Of a stretch of DNA of 64,000 nt, positions 63,398 to 64,000 are shown one piece after another. Origin of the DNA: JANJUO01 sp942492935 (GTDB taxonomy: Bacteria; Bacteroidota; Ignavibacteria; Kapaibacteriales; UBA2268); assembly GCA_942492935.1 (NCBI GenBank), contig OW818654.1:3782001-3846000 (forward strand), read 5' to 3'. Each line of letters starts with the position of its first letter. Position 1 is the stretch's first letter. The notes under the pieces were generated by a model. The model was given only the letters and a program-made list of their open reading frames with translations, was not told where the DNA came from and did not search any database. The position numbers and the translations under genes are program-made.

Positions 63398-64000
63398 CTA
63401 TTTTAGTAATTCAAGCATATCACGAACCGCTTTTTCAATTCCAGTAAAAACAGCCCTTGCAATAATTGAATGACCGATGCTAAATTCATCAATTTCTTTA
63501 ATACTTGCAATTGGTTTAATATTGAAATAATTCAAACCATGTCCGGCAGCAATTTTTAAACCTTTTTTATGAGCATATTCAACAGCGATTTTAATTTTTT
63601 CAAATTCTTCAAAATGCTTATTTTTAGTATAAAGAGTTGCATAATGACCTGTGTGAAGTTCAACCATATCACCTTTTGCTTCAATAACAGCATCAATTTG
63701 CTCTATCGATGGCTCAATGAAATAACTAATTTCAATACCTTTTTCGTGCATTCTTTCTGACAAATTAAGATACTTCGGGATATTTGCTTTTACATCAAGA
63801 CCACCTTCAGTAGTTAATTCCAATCTATGTTCGGGAACTATAGTAACCAAATCTGGAATTACATCAAGAGCAATTTTGATTATTTCTTCATTTGCCGCCA
63901 TTTCCAAATCAAATTTTGTTTGAACAACTTGCTTCAATAATCTCACATCACGGTCTGAAGCGTGTCTTCTGTCCTCACGTAAATGGCAAACAATCCCTTC
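63398..64000 (-). CDS. pdxJ: pyridoxine 5'-phosphate synthase PdxJ (5' end beyond window)
   Basis: Partial: the last 200 residues are present and the frame runs open to the right edge of the window. It joins 1-deoxyxylulose 5-phosphate and 3-amino-1-hydroxyacetone phosphate to make pyridoxine phosphate. Signatures: CHLREDRRHASDRD at the left part, EHRLELTTEGGLD, ELHTGHYA and the C-terminal AAGHGLNYFNIKPI, EFSIGHSIIARAVF. A GTG at 63946 is in frame, but homology clearly continues upstream of it, so it is not the start. asnB follows 13 bp later. Confidence 0.95.
   Translation of the reverse strand, partial: EGIVCHLREDRRHASDRDVRLLKQVVQTKFDLEMAANEEIIKIALDVIPDLVTIVPEHRLELTTEGGLDVKANIPKYLNLSERMHEKGIEISYFIEPSIEQIDAVIEAKGDMVELHTGHYATLYTKNKHFEEFEKIKIAVEYAHKKGLKIAAGHGLNYFNIKPIASIKEIDEFSIGHSIIARAVFTGIEKAVRDMLELLK

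Noticed and set aside
1..64000. tRNA or rRNA genes, riboswitches
   Set aside because: No T-loop/anticodon arrangement, rRNA stretch or known riboswitch core was recognised by eye on either strand; a covariance-model scan was not possible.

Overview
This is a low-GC window from a Gram-negative, flagellated bacterium that carries a type IX secretion system (T9SS). Five predicted secreted proteins end in the Por/T9SS C-terminal sorting module. There are outer-membrane beta-barrel proteins and lipoproteins. One upstream region matches the Bacteroidota-type promoter exactly (TTG, 19 bp, TAnnTTTG). Flagellar C-ring genes (fliL-fliM-fliN-fliO) together with T9SS cargo and very low GC point to the Bacteroidota/Chlorobiota (FCB) group, most likely an Ignavibacteria- or Kapabacteria-like lineage. 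That placement is inference; no rRNA or tRNA gene is in the window. Standard genetic code is supported, because TGA ends many intact genes.

Layout. 0.5-3.3 kb: a tiny Lys-rich protein gene, then the fliLMNO flagellar cluster on the minus strand. 3.3-4.4 kb: repeat-filled spacer. 4.4-4.8 kb: exported rhodanese. 5-14 kb: minus-strand housekeeping run (phosphohexomutase, enolase, histidine kinase, Der GTPase, QueG, P-loop ATPase). 14-21.5 kb: Na/Pi transporter with PhoU-like tail, a 1305-residue RCC1-propeller T9SS cargo protein, a TPR glycosyltransferase. 21.5-25.8 kb: an operon of response regulator, CheC phosphatase and hybrid histidine kinase; the kinase is interrupted by an in-frame TGA in its ATP-binding G1 box. 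26-35 kb: lipoprotein, FabA-like dehydratase, arylsulfotransferase-like T9SS cargo, BamA/TamA-like barrel, multi-PAS kinase. 35.4-38 kb: a MITE-like element carrying four tandem 196-bp units, one of them split by an IS4-family insertion sequence. 38-41 kb: GIY-YIG-like protein and a YfiR-CHASE8-histidine kinase pair. 42-52 kb: BNR-type and cohesin/dockerin-type T9SS cargo, OsmC, DASS transporter, cytochrome b561, NlpC/P60 lipoprotein, a short Cys-rich T9SS cargo protein and a small outer-membrane protein. 52-64 kb: IspD, UmuC without UmuD, a PH-like membrane protein, a metallophosphoesterase, WYL regulator overlapping Sua5, AsnB, and PdxJ cut by the right edge.

The genes fall into four themes: central metabolism and translation upkeep (enolase, phosphohexomutase, Der, QueG, Sua5, IspD, PdxJ, AsnB, FabA); environmental sensing (four large histidine kinases, a CheY-like regulator, CheC, YfiR); cell surface and export (T9SS cargo, barrels, lipoproteins); and motility. 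The intergenic space is unusually rich in structured non-coding repeats. Family A has TGTCTCATAAGTTG ends and a variable number of internal 196-bp units. Family B has about ten copies with nested hairpins and, when complete, ACTACTCAGCCGA ends. Several shorter repeats also recur. The most unusual items are the nested repeat/IS locus, the YfiR-CHASE8-kinase pairing (with no conventional start codon for the YfiR signal peptide), and the kinase with a stop codon at its G1 glycine.
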